A stretch of 64,000 nucleotides of DNA from Eustoma russellianum (GCA_036186865.1 AP025053.1:11287403-11351402), one strand, 5' to 3'. Positions 34,071 through 46,412 are shown, numbered from the stretch's first letter. Notes: generated by a model not told the origin, from the sequence alone. Numbers and translations are program-made.

Positions 34071-34429
34071 GCTATAGTGGATAAAAAGGAAAGGAAAAGA
34101 GCAAAACAAAGACAAGAACAAGCATTACATTCTTGTGGAAAAAAACGCCTAGCACTCCTTCTTCTTCACTTTCTTTCTTTCTTCTTCTAAAAGCCTATTG
34201 TACTTATATTCATATTCTTGAATAGGCTTACCTTAGCCACCACACATTCTATATCTTTGTAAAGGATTGATCAAGGTGTGATCAATCTTCAATCTTGCAA
34301 GGTGGTGGTGTTCGTGCATAATTGTATTCATCATACAAGGTTTGTAAAGGGTTGGAGTTGGTGTGTAACTCCATCAACCCTGTGGTAAGACGTATTTGTG
34401 TTGTGTGACTAGTGTGAACCGAGGAAGGT

Positions 34430-34490
34430 GTTCCTCGAAGACTAAAGTAGGTTGTTTATAACCGAACCAGTATAAAATTCTCGGTGTCAT
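34430..34490 (+). promoter_or_regulatory. Putative core promoter of D-type SIRE LTR
   Basis: TATAAAA at 34471-34477 follows a block reading CTCGAAGACTAAAGTAGG and CGAACCAG. The same block with TATAAAA lies on the - strand in F (52393-52438) and H (54912-54965), though the LTRs have diverged elsewhere, so it is probably the TATA box and upstream element of this family. E has a diverged version. Confidence 0.6.
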
Positions 34491-35155
34491 TTACTTTCAG
34501 CACTTATATTCTGTTTCAGCACTGTTTACTCTTTTTGATTACGTTCGTAAAAATAGTAAAAGTTTTTCAAAAATTACGAAACTTTTCAGAAACATTGTCA
34601 CACGTCTTAGGGTTAATTTGGCACAAGTTTCAACCCTTTTGGATAAGTATAAGTCAATCCAACATCCAAAGTTCTGAGACTAGTGCAGTCTGATTTTTAG
34701 GCTTGTAAAGGTTGAGACTTTGAGTGTATTTGACTAACTTCCTGAAAGCATTTTTCAAACCTGTTTCAATCCATTTAAATACAAGGGGTTAGTGGTTAAA
34801 ATTTCAGAGCAATTGGAGTTAAGAACAAATAGGAATAAATTTTTCAAAACAGTTTACCGTTTCTGGCAGATTCGCTCAATCTGACCACCAACGATTTTTT
34901 AAGGGGTTAAAGGTTGAATTTAAATCTGAAATTTTTAGGAGACACTCATAACATCTGAGGCTAAGTTCTATCAAAATTTCAGAATTTTTGAAGACCTACA
35001 ACCTAGTTTTAAAAACGTTTTAAAACTGGTCTTGAAAACAGAATCTGTTTTCAGAAGTTGAGTTTTTGGTTTTAAACAATTTTAAAAACCACACTTTCCG
35101 CACCAACTATTCAACCCCCCCCCCTTTAGTGGTGCCTTGCAGATCCTACACTAAG

Positions 35156-36546
35156 TGAGGTGTATGCTTAAGATATCTAAAGATCTTTTTCACTGCATTG
35201 TAATGTGACACCTTAGGACAAGATTGAAACCTAGCACACATACACACACTAAACATGATATCAGTTCTTGATGCAGTTAAGTATAACAGTGATCCAATCA
35301 TAGACCTGTAGAGTGTGTCATCAAAAGGTTTACCATTTTCATCCTTATCTAGTTTGGTACTAACACTCATGGGGGGTAGTTGTAGGTTTCAACTCTTCAA
35401 AGCCAAACTTCTTAATCATATCATTGACATACTTAAGTTGGCTAATGTGAATTCCTTGAGGGGTTTGTTTGATTTGAAGTCCTAAGAAATAATTCAACTC
35501 TCCTACCATTGACATTTCAAATTCTGACTTCATACACTCTTCGAAGTCTTTGACTAAAGTAGGGTTAGTTGAACCGAAGATAATATCGTCTACATATATT
35601 TGAACTATTAACAAATCATTATCTTTTCTTATTAGGAATAATGTGTTGTCTATGGTTCCTCTTTGATAATTATTTGCAATAAGAAAGTTTGCAAATCTAT
35701 CATACCAAGCTCTTGGAGCTTGTTTTAAACCATATAAAGCTTTCTTAAGCTTGTACACATGGTTAGGATTCTTTGTATCTTCGAATCCAGGGGGTTGTTT
35801 GACAAACACCTCTTCTTGGATGTATCCATTCAAGAATGCACTCTTGACATCCATTTGGAAGAGCTTAATATTGCTTAGACTTGCAATCGCAAGTAACAAT
35901 CTAATTGCTTCTAGTCGTGCAACTGGTGCAAAGGTTTCTTCATAATCTATTTCTTCTTATTGATTATAACCTTGTGCGACTAGCCTAGCCTTATTCCTTG
36001 TGATATTTCCTTGTTCGTCCATTTTATTCCTAAAGACCCATTTAGTTCCTATTATAGACTTGTCTTCAGGTTTAGATACTAAGTCCCACACGTTGTTCCT
36101 TGTGAATTGTTTCAATTCCTCATGCATAGCTTCTATCCATGATATGTCACCTAAGGCTTCCTTAACATTCTTAGGTTCTATGTGTGAGACTAAGCTATGT
36201 CCTTCAAGTTGACTTATGTTTCTACGTGTTCTAACCCTAACACTTGGATCCCCAATGATTAGTTCTCTAGGATGCCACTAATTCCTAGATTGACTAGATT
36301 CACCTTCATCTTGTTCAAATGTTTCATTCATGTGAACGTTATCATATGTAATTGGATCATTAGTTGTATCTTCCAATTGCAAAGTTTCTTCATTTATTTC
36401 ATCTAAGGGTTCATGCATGTCTAATTCAGGGCGAGTTGGTTCTAGATGACCAAGTACAGGCTCAAGTAATACATCATCATCAAACATATTTTCAACATTT
36501 GTTTCTGATTTATATTGATGTTTATCTCTAACTTCAAAGCATGCAT
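35156..36546 (-). pseudogene. pol: E reverse transcriptase and N-terminal RNase H junction
   Basis: From 36277 down the - strand: SWIEAMHEEL..., TRNKARLVAQGY near 35970, a stop near 35957, then DVKSAFLNGYIQEEVFVKQPPGFED (35830 region), the catalytic YVDDIIFGSTN box near 35600, LNYFLGLQIKQ, and the SMIGSLLYLTASRPD-type block up to KHTPHL at 35156 where D cut it. These are standard Ty1/Copia RT landmarks. A frame change at about 35365 and a stop at 36278 separate the pieces. The rest of RNase H is at 9503-10011. Confidence 0.9.
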
Positions 36547-36548
36547 TT

Positions 36549-37900
36549 TCATTGAATTTCACATGTAGATTCAATTATCTTTCTAGATGCAGGATTATAA
36601 CACCTATATGCTCTTGAGTTAGTTGAATACCCAACAAATATGCATTCAATAGACTTTTGTTCAAATTTATCTAGATTATCCTTAGTGTTCAGCACAAAAC
36701 ATTTAAATCCAAATACTTTAAGATAATCTATCTTAGGTTGTCTATTGTTTAGCAATTCATAAGGCGTTTTAGTTAATTTCTTTCTAATAGTAATCCTATT
36801 TATAATATAGCATGCACAACTAACAGCTTCAGCCCATAAATATTTAGGTAAATTATTTTCACAAAGCATTGTCCTAACAACTTCTTGAATCGTTCTATTT
36901 TTACGTTCAGCAACTCCATTGAGTTGTGGTGTTCTAGGTGGTGAGAATTCATGTTTTATTCCATGTAGTTCACAAAATTTGATTACGTCTTTATTTTTAA
37001 ATTCTCCACATCTATCACTTCTAATTCTTTTGACATTTTCTTCGTAAATGTTTTCAAGTTGCTTGATAAGAGTTTCGATTGCTAATGGAGCATTGTCTTT
37101 CTGTGTTAAGAACAATGTCCATGTGTAGCGTGAGTAATCATCTACTATGTCACACACATAGTAGTGTCCACCTAGACTTTTTGTCTTACTTGGACCAAAT
37201 AAGTCTAAGTGAAGCAATTCTAGTACATGACTAGTACTCACTTCATGTTTCGGTTTTAAGGTTTCTTTAATGTGTTTTCCTTTAATACATGTTTCACACA
37301 TTTGAAAATTATCTAAGTCTAACTTAGGCATTCCTCTAATTAAATTCTTTTTAGACAATTTCTTAATGGTTGAAATTCCTATATGGCCTAATCTTCTATG
37401 CCATAAATTTACATCTAAGTCATGTGATATTAGACACTTAACCTTAGCATTTAACATATTATCTAAGGTAAGAGTATAAATATTACCATCTCTATTTCCT
37501 TTTAAAACTATTTCTCTTTTTTCATTTATTACATTACATGAATTGGGAAGAAAAGAGACATTATAACCACAATCTATAAGTTGAGAAATACTAAGTAAAT
37601 TATAAGAGAGATTGCTTACTAACAACACATTTCGTATTTGAAATGTGTTAGGGTCCCCAAAATTTTTTTTCCCAATAATTTGTCCTTTGTTGTTGTCACC
37701 GAATGTCACCTTTCCTCCATTCTTGATATGTTCCAATCCGATGAACAGTTTGGGGTTCTCCGTCATATGCCTCGAACATCCACTATCTAAAAACCATTTG
37801 GTTTTAAGATTCTTTGACTTTGCCTCCTTCTTGTATTCCTTGCTTTTTTCCTACAATGGAGACAAAGTTTTAGGTACCCTTTTTTTGGGTCCTTGAATGT
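36549..37900 (-). pseudogene. pol: E protease and integrase
   Basis: Starting near 37810, the frame reads WFLDSGCSRHMTE, the Copia protease/Gag-Pol junction with the catalytic DSG. The 405-codon open segment to 36549 then has the integrase zinc motif (LWHRRLGHIG, CETCIKGK), the DDE core (DLFGPSKT, RSDRCGEFKN, ERKNRTIQEVVRTML) and KVFGFKCFV at the C-terminus. The integrase inserts element DNA into the genome. The segment is long and well kept, but flanked by stops at both ends, at 36549 and near 37850. Confidence 0.9.
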
Positions 37901-37959
37901 TAGGGGCACCATTCTTGTTTAGATAACCCTTAGGTATCCAAACTTGAACATACCTTTTA

Positions 37960-38939
37960 GGCACATTTTTAGCATGGTTAAACTAAGAAGGATAAGCATA
38001 TAGATGATTATTCCACATAAGTGAAGATGCATTGTTATACATGTTGCGCCATGGTTGATAATCATTATATGATAGCTGATTTCTATAATGTGTATAAGGC
38101 ATGCGATTTTGTTTCTTGAATGGCGCTATATAAGTGTGTTCATAGACATTTCTATAAGACTTATAAGAGTGTTGCCTATGCTTAGGTTCATAAAAAGTTG
38201 GATGCATTTTATTATGTCTAGTTGCATTTGTATATAGATAGGCATAATTTCTAGGTTTTCTAGATGCAAAGTTTGGCCTAGATGTATGTTTATGCGTATG
38301 AGCTTTTGTGGGTGTATGTTGTATTTTTGCCTTAGAATAAACAGAAGGAGAAGAAGAATATTTAGCAGGCAAAGTTGTTTTTGTAGCTTTATAAGGTTGT
38401 TTAGTAGTTGATGATACAAACTTAGTCTTTTTATCTAATTTGTCATATTCTTCTTTATATTCTAATCCAGTTTTATCATTTCCATATTTTTGTGACGATA
38501 TGAGTGTGTCTAACATGTCTGTACCGGATTTAAACTGTTATAAGTTTTTCTCTAAGTCTAGTTTGCATGATTTAAGTGTAGACACTTCATTTTCATAATA
38601 ATGCATCTTGGTTTTCAACACATTATTTTCGGTTCTTAAGATTTGTTCATTATTTCTAGATGACTCAATTTTAGTCTTTAATGAATCAAGAGTATTTGAT
38701 GAGTCAAGTTTGAAAGACGCTAATTGATTAGAAAGTTCCAAGTTGGTTGTCTTCAACTTGTCATTTTCTTCAATTAGTTTCTTTTTCTCTTTTGACAACC
38801 TTTTACAATGAGCATGCATTTTCATGAATTCATCATACGTTTCATTGAAAGTCATCTCATTATCAGAATCAAAATCAAAAGTAGATGTTACCTCTTTCGT
38901 AGACATTGAGAACGCTCCTTTATGAGAGATCAATGACAT
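37960..38939 (-). pseudogene. gag: E Gag, C-terminal part only
   Basis: Two open segments (38538-38939 and 37983-38516) separated by one TAA at 38536. The first is acidic then a heptad-rich coiled coil (LSKEKKKLIEENDKLKTTNLELS); the second is a Tyr/His/Asn-rich basic linker. F shows the same coiled coil (LGKEKKRLIEDKKLLE) after a Gag core domain. In E only about 170 bp separate this from the primer site, so the N-terminal Gag domain (UBN2 type, present in F) is missing. Confidence 0.75.
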
Positions 38940-39102
38940 AATGTATGATTTTAGATGAATACCTTGAATCTTTAATCAAGTGAATGTAAATGCTCCAAAC
39001 CTTCTTGATTTTGGGATTAGCAGGCTACTATGAGTTCTTGCTTCTTAGCCTTGTCTTGCTGGTACGGTGTTGAATCTTGCTTCTTTGAGTGATGTAGACC
39101 TT

Positions 39103-39114
39103 GCTCTGATACCA
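39103..39114 (-). other. E primer binding site
   Basis: GCTCTGATACCA on +, that is TGGTATCAGAGC on -, two bases from the upper LTR. A perfect match to the initiator tRNA-Met complement. Confidence 0.93.
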
Positions 39115-39116
39115 AT

Positions 39117-41836
39117 TGTTGGACGGTGCACCTGCAATAAACACCACTAGAGGGGGGTGAATAGTAGTTAGCAGAAATTACACTAGTACCCTTGATTAAA
39201 AACCCCTTTGAAAACAGAATCTTAAACTGCCTCAGATTCAGAAGCCGTTTTTAGAAAATTCAAAACTAATTGTACACAACTCCAAAAATTATGAAACTTT
39301 TCAGATTTTAACTTCAATGTGTTATAAAGACTCTGTCCAACAATCAGACAAAAATAAGATCTTTTGATGCTTCAAACAAATAAAAAGATTCAGATGGTCA
39401 ATCTGGACAGAATTGGACAGAATGTTGCTGATTTTGCAAAAGTGTTTCTCTTTGAATACTCAACCAAAAAGGTTGATTTTTATATCAAAACACTCCTTAG
39501 GATGTGTAGATGAAATTTTTAAAAGACCCTGACCTTAAACAATTCTTGATAAATACAGAATTTAAGCTTTATCAAAACTGGTCAGATTGCAGCCAGATTG
39601 GAGCAATTATCTTGCAAAGACTGAAAGACTAACTTTTCCTTGCTCAAATCAAGTGATTCTTGTTGAAAATGAAAGCTAACAGTCTGAAGTATAACTCCAC
39701 CAAAAATCACGAATTTTGAAAGTGTTGAGCTATTTTTTCAAAACGTGTGAAGTTGTATGAAAACTGCAGTAAGAACGGGCAGAAAACAGAAATGAAGAAA
39801 CAAGACAAGAACACCGAGGATTTACCCTGGTTCGGTCAATGTGACTTACTCCAGTCCCAAGGAACACCTTTCCTTGGATTTCACTATCAAATGAATCACC
39901 TTACAACAAGAACCAAGCTTGATCCTTGGGTTATACACCAACCCTATTCAAGACTTGGATAACCACCTTCTAAGAAACACTTAGTTGCAACTCCTTTAAC
40001 ACCTATTGATACAGCCTTATAAGAATGGCTAATCAATCTTACAAATGAAGCTCAAGAGACTCGTAGCTCAACAAAAATAACAAGAACACCTTTGCAAAAA
40101 AAAAACAACAATAACAAGAAGAAGATGATGATAGCTAGACAATTCAACCAATGCTTGTAAGCTTCAAGTGTGTTTCATCTTCTTCACCATTGCCTCCTAT
40201 TTATAGTGTGAATTGAGCCTTGAAGATAAGAACTCCAATGTGTCACCATCTTCATCATCAAGCCAAATGTCTTCTCATCATTGGTTGACCTTGTCCATTT
40301 GGCAAAATAAGACAAAATGATTGGTCCACCTTGGCAACTCCATGTGGCCGAAAATTCCAACTAAAAATAGTCTTGGAATTATCTTGAAAATGTGAAGATA
40401 ATATCACCATAACAACTCCATCATCTTCTCAATTTTTTGTCAAGATAATATGCATGTGAGAGTAGACCATTTCAAAATTAAAAGTCAGCTCCAAATAATC
40501 CAATGTAGCTTTTGGCTACTTCATTCTTTTTCAAAAATAGTTTTGATTTTCTTTAATAAAATAAGAAAGGATAATACCACCAAATTATCCTCAACTCCAA
40601 GGACAAGAATATGACATGTGAAGTCTTCATTTGACTTTAAAAAATCTGCTGAAAAACCTCAAGAAAACCAAGTAGCCATTTGGCTACATTTGAATTTTTA
40701 CAAGTTGGCAATTTTGCCAACTAGCTCCTTTTTGATTGGTCCACTTGTCTCCACCTCACAAAATGAATTACACATCATATTCAACTGTTTATACACGTTT
40801 GAAGGCTGGAAAATATTTATATCAACTCAAATTTTTGAAGAAGAAATCACCAAATAATAATTGACAAGATCATGTCAATATGTACCACCAAAATTCTAAC
40901 TATTTTTTCTTCCATGTAGGGAACACTTCCACATCTTTAACACCTTTATAACCTCTGAAAAATGATGATAGATATGTTCTTATAATACATAAGAAAGTCT
41001 TCAAGATAGAAAAAGAATGTGACATCTTAAATCGTCACATATCCAGCTATAGTCTTTGATATCATCATGTGAGAGAATAGAATAATGAGCCACCAAATAA
41101 TCTTCAAGATAATAATAATTCAACTCCAGAATAATGATAATAATATGCTCAAAAGATTCCTTGAGTGAAAATACCATAAATACCCTCGGGGTAAAATGGC
41201 CAAAATACCCCTAGTACATGAAACCTCCAGAAATCACCCGGATGGTCATAAATACTCATGATATCACCTTCGCCTTGATAAATGGTACAAGAATAAGTCC
41301 TTGATATATATTTACCATATCATGTTCCTACAAAACTCAAAATACCAATTTTGCCCTTTTTGGTAAGTTGTAGAAACTTCCAAGGCACGTTAGTCACAAT
41401 ACATTTAAAATCATCAAAATCACATAAGATTCACATAATGAGCATGTATAAATCATATACAAATGAAAACAACCATTTTAACACCTTTTAGAAAAATATT
41501 TCTACAAACCCTAAACATTATGTGAGACGTGGATCAATCCATGTGAGAGGCTGACGTACGTCGATCGATCCACGTGAGGGGCTGACGTATGTCGATCGAT
41601 CCACATGAGAGATCGACGTCTCATAGTAAGTTTTGGTTCTTCTCAGTCCAACATGGATCGATCCACGTGAGGGGCTGACGTACATCAGTCGATCCATGTG
41701 TCTCTACCTGATAGATCCACGTCATTTTTCTTCACTTTTCCATCCTTTAATCACTTATAACACCATATGTGACATTTTTAAGTATTCACCACTTAAAAGT
41801 ATGACTTTGAAAATTATCCAAATATATTTCTCAACA
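39117..41836 (-). repeat. E 5' LTR
   Basis: TGTTGGACGGTGCACC to TTTCTCAACA on the + strand, 2720 bp, aligned throughout with 6506-9232. It lies beside the minus-strand primer site, so it is the 5' LTR in element sense. It includes the second copy of the GACGT array. Confidence 0.93.
41523..41722. repeat. 31-bp GACGTACGTC array in E 5' LTR
   Basis: Counterpart of 8922-9116 with substitutions in several units. TGACGTACGTCGATCGATCC and CACGTGAGGGG remain clear. Confidence 0.85.
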
Positions 41837-41929
41837 TTGACGATATATATGAATATGTATACAGTGGATTGTTTTTTTTAATTATGTGTTGCTGCCGTGC
41901 GGTGACAGTGGCCAAAATTTTTGGTGCTA
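41837..41929. other. Unassigned spacer right of element E
   Basis: 93 bp from the E target duplication to the TA tail of LINE2. It was continuous with 6249-6505 before E inserted. No feature seen. Confidence 0.6.
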
Positions 41930-41946
41930 CTATATATATATATAAA

Positions 41947-42729
41947 ATAATATATGAGGATTATATTTTTTTATATAAAGCAATTTTATTCGAAAGCCTC
42001 TCTTATGGTGGAGGGAAACCATATTACATCAAAAGCAAGTGTCATCGTAAGAGAAAAGCGAATGAAGGAAAGTAAGTATGCGCAACCTCCAATCATATAT
42101 GATATGCCGCATTAAAACCTTGTCAAGTAAAACCACCCTTGTGGATAAAACTTTGACGAAGGAAAAAGCGTACATATTTATATGAGTAGATGGGTTGAGG
42201 AAATAAGGAGTACAATTGTGAAGGAAAAGAAAGAAAGAAAAGAAACATCGTCTGTGATTAGCAGGAGACATGCATGTTGGCGGTAATGTAGATGTACAGG
42301 AAAGCCAACGTAATCCTTCTTGTCAACAGCAAGCAATGAAATGCTTTGATACATCGCCTTCGACATCCAACCCCCAAGTTGCCCGTAGCCAATCGACCAC
42401 GGGCAACCTCCAGTTAATAGTGCTATGACGCCCACTCCAGACTGACACCAATGCGCGTTGTTGCCATTCTCCGTAACTCTCAAAAATATAGAAGGTGTTA
42501 TCCAAAAATATAGGAAAATGAACAACAGAATGTAGGAGAAAGCACATAAGACATAATGGTAAGGGGACATACCAAGGCTGCCTACGCCAATAATGGACAT
42601 AGGCAACCCCCGTATTTGAACGCCAATCAAGCATGATACTCATAGATGGAAATTAGGAAGAGTGGTATCCAAGATCAAGGATCCTCGCACATCGCAAGGT
42701 AAAGAAGACGTTGATGAATGTAGTGTTGT
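41947..42729 (-). other. LINE2 3' untranslated region with hairpins
   Basis: Two inverted repeats: GTTGCCCGT/ACGGGCAAC at 42378-42386 and 42399-42407, and GGCTGCCTA/TAGGCAACC near 42577-42608 (one G-U pair). In LINE sense the second arm AGGCAGCC and following TYGGTAYG match hairpin 5309-5332 of LINE1, with different stem sequence. The last 150 bp also match the LINE1 3' end. The 150-codon frame at 42178-42630 is not conserved in LINE1. Confidence 0.7.
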
Positions 42730-43400
42730 TCATGTAGCACGCAGTCCATAACGCACTAGCGTATGCGCAGCAGTGTTTGCCTCACGTGGACAATAGCAGA
42801 GAATAGACGTATTGAGGCATAGCATCATGATAGTCTTTCGCATATCCGCTGAGTAAGACCCATTATATTGTGAAGGATTTGCTAGTAAATTAAGTAGCAT
42901 TCGGCAATCAGTTTCGACATATAGTCCATCATATGTCATGGCATAGAAGAGAAGAGAGTAGAGCAAGGCCATAAGTTCTGCTCGAACAGGTGTAACACAC
43001 GGTAATGCAAAGCAAACAGCCGAGATGAATGTTCCTGAATCATTACGTAGCACAGCTCCCGCTGCTACTCCACTTCTGCCAACCATAACATCCACATTTA
43101 ATTTCATTCTAACAGAGGGTGGCAATGTCCACCTTACTAACCTTTGTCGGCGAACCTTTAAGTGTGGTGAAAAACCTTGAGCTGCTAGATGAGGAATGGG
43201 CTGCACAAATTTATGACCTTGCACGGAAGCACACCAAGAGTATATATGACTTCGGACATGATCAAATAGATGCCGATAAGAAAAGCTGCTGTCACCAAAT
43301 CTGATGGCAGTATACTCTTTCCAAATAACCCAAACTACCAATGCCAGAATCACCGCCTGAAAATTACCCAGCATGGTAGCAGCCAAAGCTCGACGCCACC
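42730..43400 (-). pseudogene. LINE2 RNase H
   Basis: The C-terminal part of a 308-codon open segment (42730-43656). RNase H residues are seen in LNVDVMVG (Asp), VRAELMALLYSLLF (Glu), YVETDC (Asp) and REANTAAHTLVRYG. This domain is better preserved than in LINE1 and has no stop within it, but the upstream frame is broken, so it cannot be part of a full ORF2 product. Confidence 0.88.
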
Positions 43401-43406
43401 AACAAA

Positions 43407-45494
43407 TTAAGTAAGCTTGAATGGTGGACTGACGAGGTAAAGGACCTGAAAATAATACCGCAATCTCAACCCACAAAGATTTGATTTCTGGGCATTGTAA
43501 AAATGAATAATCCTTAGTTTCCAAATGCTGAAGCAGAAGACACACTGCGAAGGAGATATAGTCTGCCATGCTCGAAGATTGTTGGTGATTGGGAGAGAAC
43601 GGCACCATAAACGCCACAAAAACACTTTCGCCCCCAGGGGAAAGGGAGACCACCAAATATACTTGTAAAAATCAAGCAAGGGGGATTCTGTATGAAACAA
43701 GTGATATGCTGATTTAATGGTATAATTACCGGTAGAGTCAGCAACCCAATTCAGTCCATCCGGTGTATGTTCAACGTTTGCATACATGTAAGAATTAGTA
43801 TCACAAAGTCGTTTCCAAACTGCTAGATCATAAATATGAGCATACACACTGCTTCGCTAGCCATATTTCGCCCGGCTGTATGTGGCCCATAACGAGTCAG
43901 AGGTATGATATTTCCACCAGAGAAGGCCATCATACACTCTTTGAATCATATCTAAGTTTCTTATACCCAAGCCACCATGCTCAACGGGGCGACAAACATG
44001 ATCCCATGATGCCCAATGATGGCGACCATTCCACAAGAATGTAGACATTTTCTTATTTAAGGCCTTGATGACACTTTTGGGTAATCTTGAACTTGCAATG
44101 ATATGAATTGGCATTGTTGCTAAGACATGCTTGATTAGTATCAGCCTTCCCGCCATAGATAATAATTTGGATGACCAAACATTAAGACGCATGTCAAAAT
44201 GTGCTAACAGAGCAGTACAATATGAAGATCTATTTACTCCTTTGTGTAAGTAGGACCCAAGATATTTAATTGGCAACACAGCCAAACGCATACCAAGTGC
44301 TCGTGCCACTCTTAGCCCAGCCATTGACATCCCAACTACCAATTGACTTTTGTGAAAATTAACCAACTGTCCTGAGGCAGACTGATAGGTATCCAAGAAT
44401 TGTTGGACTTTGTGCATTTTTGCAAGAGTGCCATTCAAAAAGATGACTAGATCATCTGCAAAACCCAAATGAGTTATTGGTGGCACCCGTCCCACATGGA
44501 AACCATGCAACTCACCCGAGCTAATCAACGCATTAATGCCACGTGAAAAACCTTCTGAGGCCAGAATAAATAGCAAAGGCAATAATAGATCACCTTATTT
44601 TACTCTTCGTGTGACCGAGAAAAATCCCACGGGCTTACCATTGATGAGAATTGAGCATCAGGTTGCTGCTAAGTTATTCAATATGATCTTGACAAGCTTA
44701 GCCTCAAAGCCAAATTTGAGTAAAAGTTGCCGAAGATATGTCCAATCCACTCTGTCAAAAGCCTTTGCCATGTCTAATTTAACTATGACATGACCTCTAT
44801 GCACGTGCTTATCTAACATGTGCACCATTTCTTGAGCTAGCAAAATGTGATCCATTATACCACGTCCTTTTTAAAATCCAGTCTGCTCCAGAGAAATAAG
44901 GCGTGGCAATAAAATTGATAATCGCGTCGCCAGCAAACGTGTAATGATCTTGGCCAAAAAATTTGTCAAGCAAATTGGCCGAAAGTCATTAAATGATTGG
45001 GGATTTGGTACTTTGGGAATGAGAGTAATAAGAGATGCAGCAAGGTGATTGGGAGGTGGAACTCCAAGAAAGAACTCTTGAACTGCCTTATGTACATCAA
45101 ATTTAATTACATGCCAGAATCTTCGGTAAAACGATCCTGGGAAACCATCTGGGCCTGCTGCACTAGTTGGGCTAAGAGCCCAAACAACACCTTGTACTTC
45201 TTGAAGAACCTGCAATGCAAGGAGTGCTGCATTGTCTTCATTTGTTAAAATAGTGGGAATATATTGGAGCAGAGAAGAAGGATGCTTTAGTGTTTCCGCC
45301 GTGAACAAATTTTGATAATATCGAATCGCTTCCTGTTCAATCTCTGTAATGCTTTGATATGCCACACCATTTGAAACAACAATGCGGCTGATCATTTGAT
45401 GACGCCTTTTGTCCTTGACAATTTGATGAAAATAACGAGTATTAGCATCACCCTCTTTCATCCATTTTACATTTGCTTTTTGCTGCCAAAACAA
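43407..45494 (-). pseudogene. LINE2 reverse transcriptase and zf-RVT
   Basis: 45494-44871 gives ANVKWMKEGDANTRYFH, SAAGPDGFPGSFYRRFW and the fingers region to QTGF; a one-base shift stops it. 44855-44658 has KLDMAKAFDRVDW (first catalytic Asp). 44582-43857 has GFADDLVIF at about 44465, with Phe in place of the usual Tyr before ADD, then the thumb region to WNGRHHWASWDH. 43847-43407 is the zf-RVT segment (YTIKSAYH, QCVFC). Three or more frame breaks. Confidence 0.9.
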
Positions 45495-45655
45495 AGTTAC
45501 TCGATGTTGCTATGCTTCAAATCCGCCATACTTCTATGATACAACTCTCGGGATTCAGCAGCTGGACAGGCATCATACTCCTTTTCGCAGCGAAGGGCCT
45601 TAGATTCTGCATGTGCGACGGCATCAAAGATATTGCCAAACACATCCTTATTCCA

Positions 45656-46290
45656 CTAACTCAAATGTTGTTTAAGTTGCCGTAGCTTAGAATAATAGCC
45701 TCGCATACTGCCAATTGTATCATAAGACTGCCAGTGATGAGTGACAAAGCGATCAAATTCTGAATGCGTGGTCCATGCATCCAAGTATCGAAAAGCAGCT
45801 GAGGAGACAGATCTTTCTGCAGAACCTTCGAGATAAATAGGGAAATGGTCCGATGTTGTAAGACTAAGGTGTTGATAGGAAACTGCGGTAAACAGATCAA
45901 AGAAACTCGACGAACAAAGATACATATCCAATCTACACCATACCCAACCCAATCCTCTCCCATCACTCCAGGTGAATGTTGAACCTTGATAATTAATAGC
46001 TTGAAGTGAACAAGAGGATACACAATCATTGAAGTCTTGCAATGTTCTAAGAGGCGGAGAAGATCGACCTTTATGCTCTTCTAGCGATAAGAAAGTATTA
46101 AAATCACCTCCGACCAGCTAAGGGACATCAAGCTCAGCATGTAATGCTACCAAATCTTCCCATAGAGGATGCCTCGACGCAACAGAATGCAAGCCATATA
46201 CAAAAGTACAGCAGAAAGTATCTCCCGTTGTGCGCCTGTGTAAAATCGTATACACAAAAGTGAGTTCTCTTCCTTTTCTTTTGGTGCTGA
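45656..46290 (-). pseudogene. LINE2 endonuclease, C-terminal part
   Basis: 46042-45656 gives MQDFNDCVSSC, INYQGSTFTWSDGRGLGWVWCRLD and LTTSDHFPIYL, the substrate-binding C-terminal part of an L1 endonuclease. Further upstream, in a frame with a stop, are FVYGLHS and GGDFNTFLSLEEH (46095 region). The catalytic N-terminus would lie beyond 46296 but G sequence begins there. Confidence 0.82.
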
Positions 46291-46368
46291 TCATACTGTC
46301 AGGGCCGTATACTATTTTTTATATAAAATTGAATATATATAATGTATAGTTGCTTTACATGCCGCATA

Positions 46369-46371
<3 letters not shown>

Positions 46372-46409
<38 letters not shown>
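46372..46409. repeat. (TA)n microsatellite in G
   Basis: About 38 bp of alternating AT within the first 120 bp of the G LTR. Confidence 0.95.

Positions 46410-46412
<3 letters not shown>

Larger units (their letters stand above)
10017..35150 (+). mobile_element. Element D: SIRE-type solo LTR, split by A
   Basis: Flanked by CTAAG at 10012-10016 and 35151-35155. Removing the A insertion leaves 1778 + 1075 = 2853 bp starting TGTAGAG and ending GATCCTACA, with no internal coding region or primer site, so it is a solo LTR left after LTR-LTR recombination. Its right half matches the reverse complement of H (54233-55068). The sense strand is +, judged from F, where the equivalent TGTAGGACC end abuts a minus-strand primer site. 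It holds a TATA-like promoter block near 34471 and three palindromes near 11116-11474. Confidence 0.9.
6506..41836 (-). mobile_element. Element E: SIRE-type Ty1/Copia, split by D
   Basis: E has two long LTRs (6506-9232 and 39117-41836), a primer site next to the upper LTR, a polypurine tract next to the lower one, and Copia gag-protease-integrase-RT-RNase H order on the - strand. Flanks are TTGAT (6501-6505) and TTGAC (41837-41841), a 4/5 matching target duplication. Its RNase H region is cut between 10016 and 35151 by the D/A/B nest. Without the nest E is about 10.2 kb. All pol segments carry stops or frameshifts. Gag lacks its N-terminal domain. Confidence 0.93.
41930..46296 (-). mobile_element. 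LINE2: plant L1-type LINE, degenerate
   Basis: Mirror-image arrangement of LINE1: from high to low coordinates, endonuclease remnant, reverse transcriptase, zf-RVT, RNase H, 3' untranslated region and TA tail. Protein-level similarity to LINE1 is clear throughout (for example GDANTRYFH, QEFFLGVP against QEFFIGVP), so they are one family. The 5' end stops at the G LTR. Several stops and frameshifts. Confidence 0.9.

Noticed and set aside
42178..42630. 150-codon hydrophobic frame on the - strand in LINE2
   Set aside because: It lies in the 3' untranslated region, is AT-driven, and has no LINE1 counterpart in the same frame.
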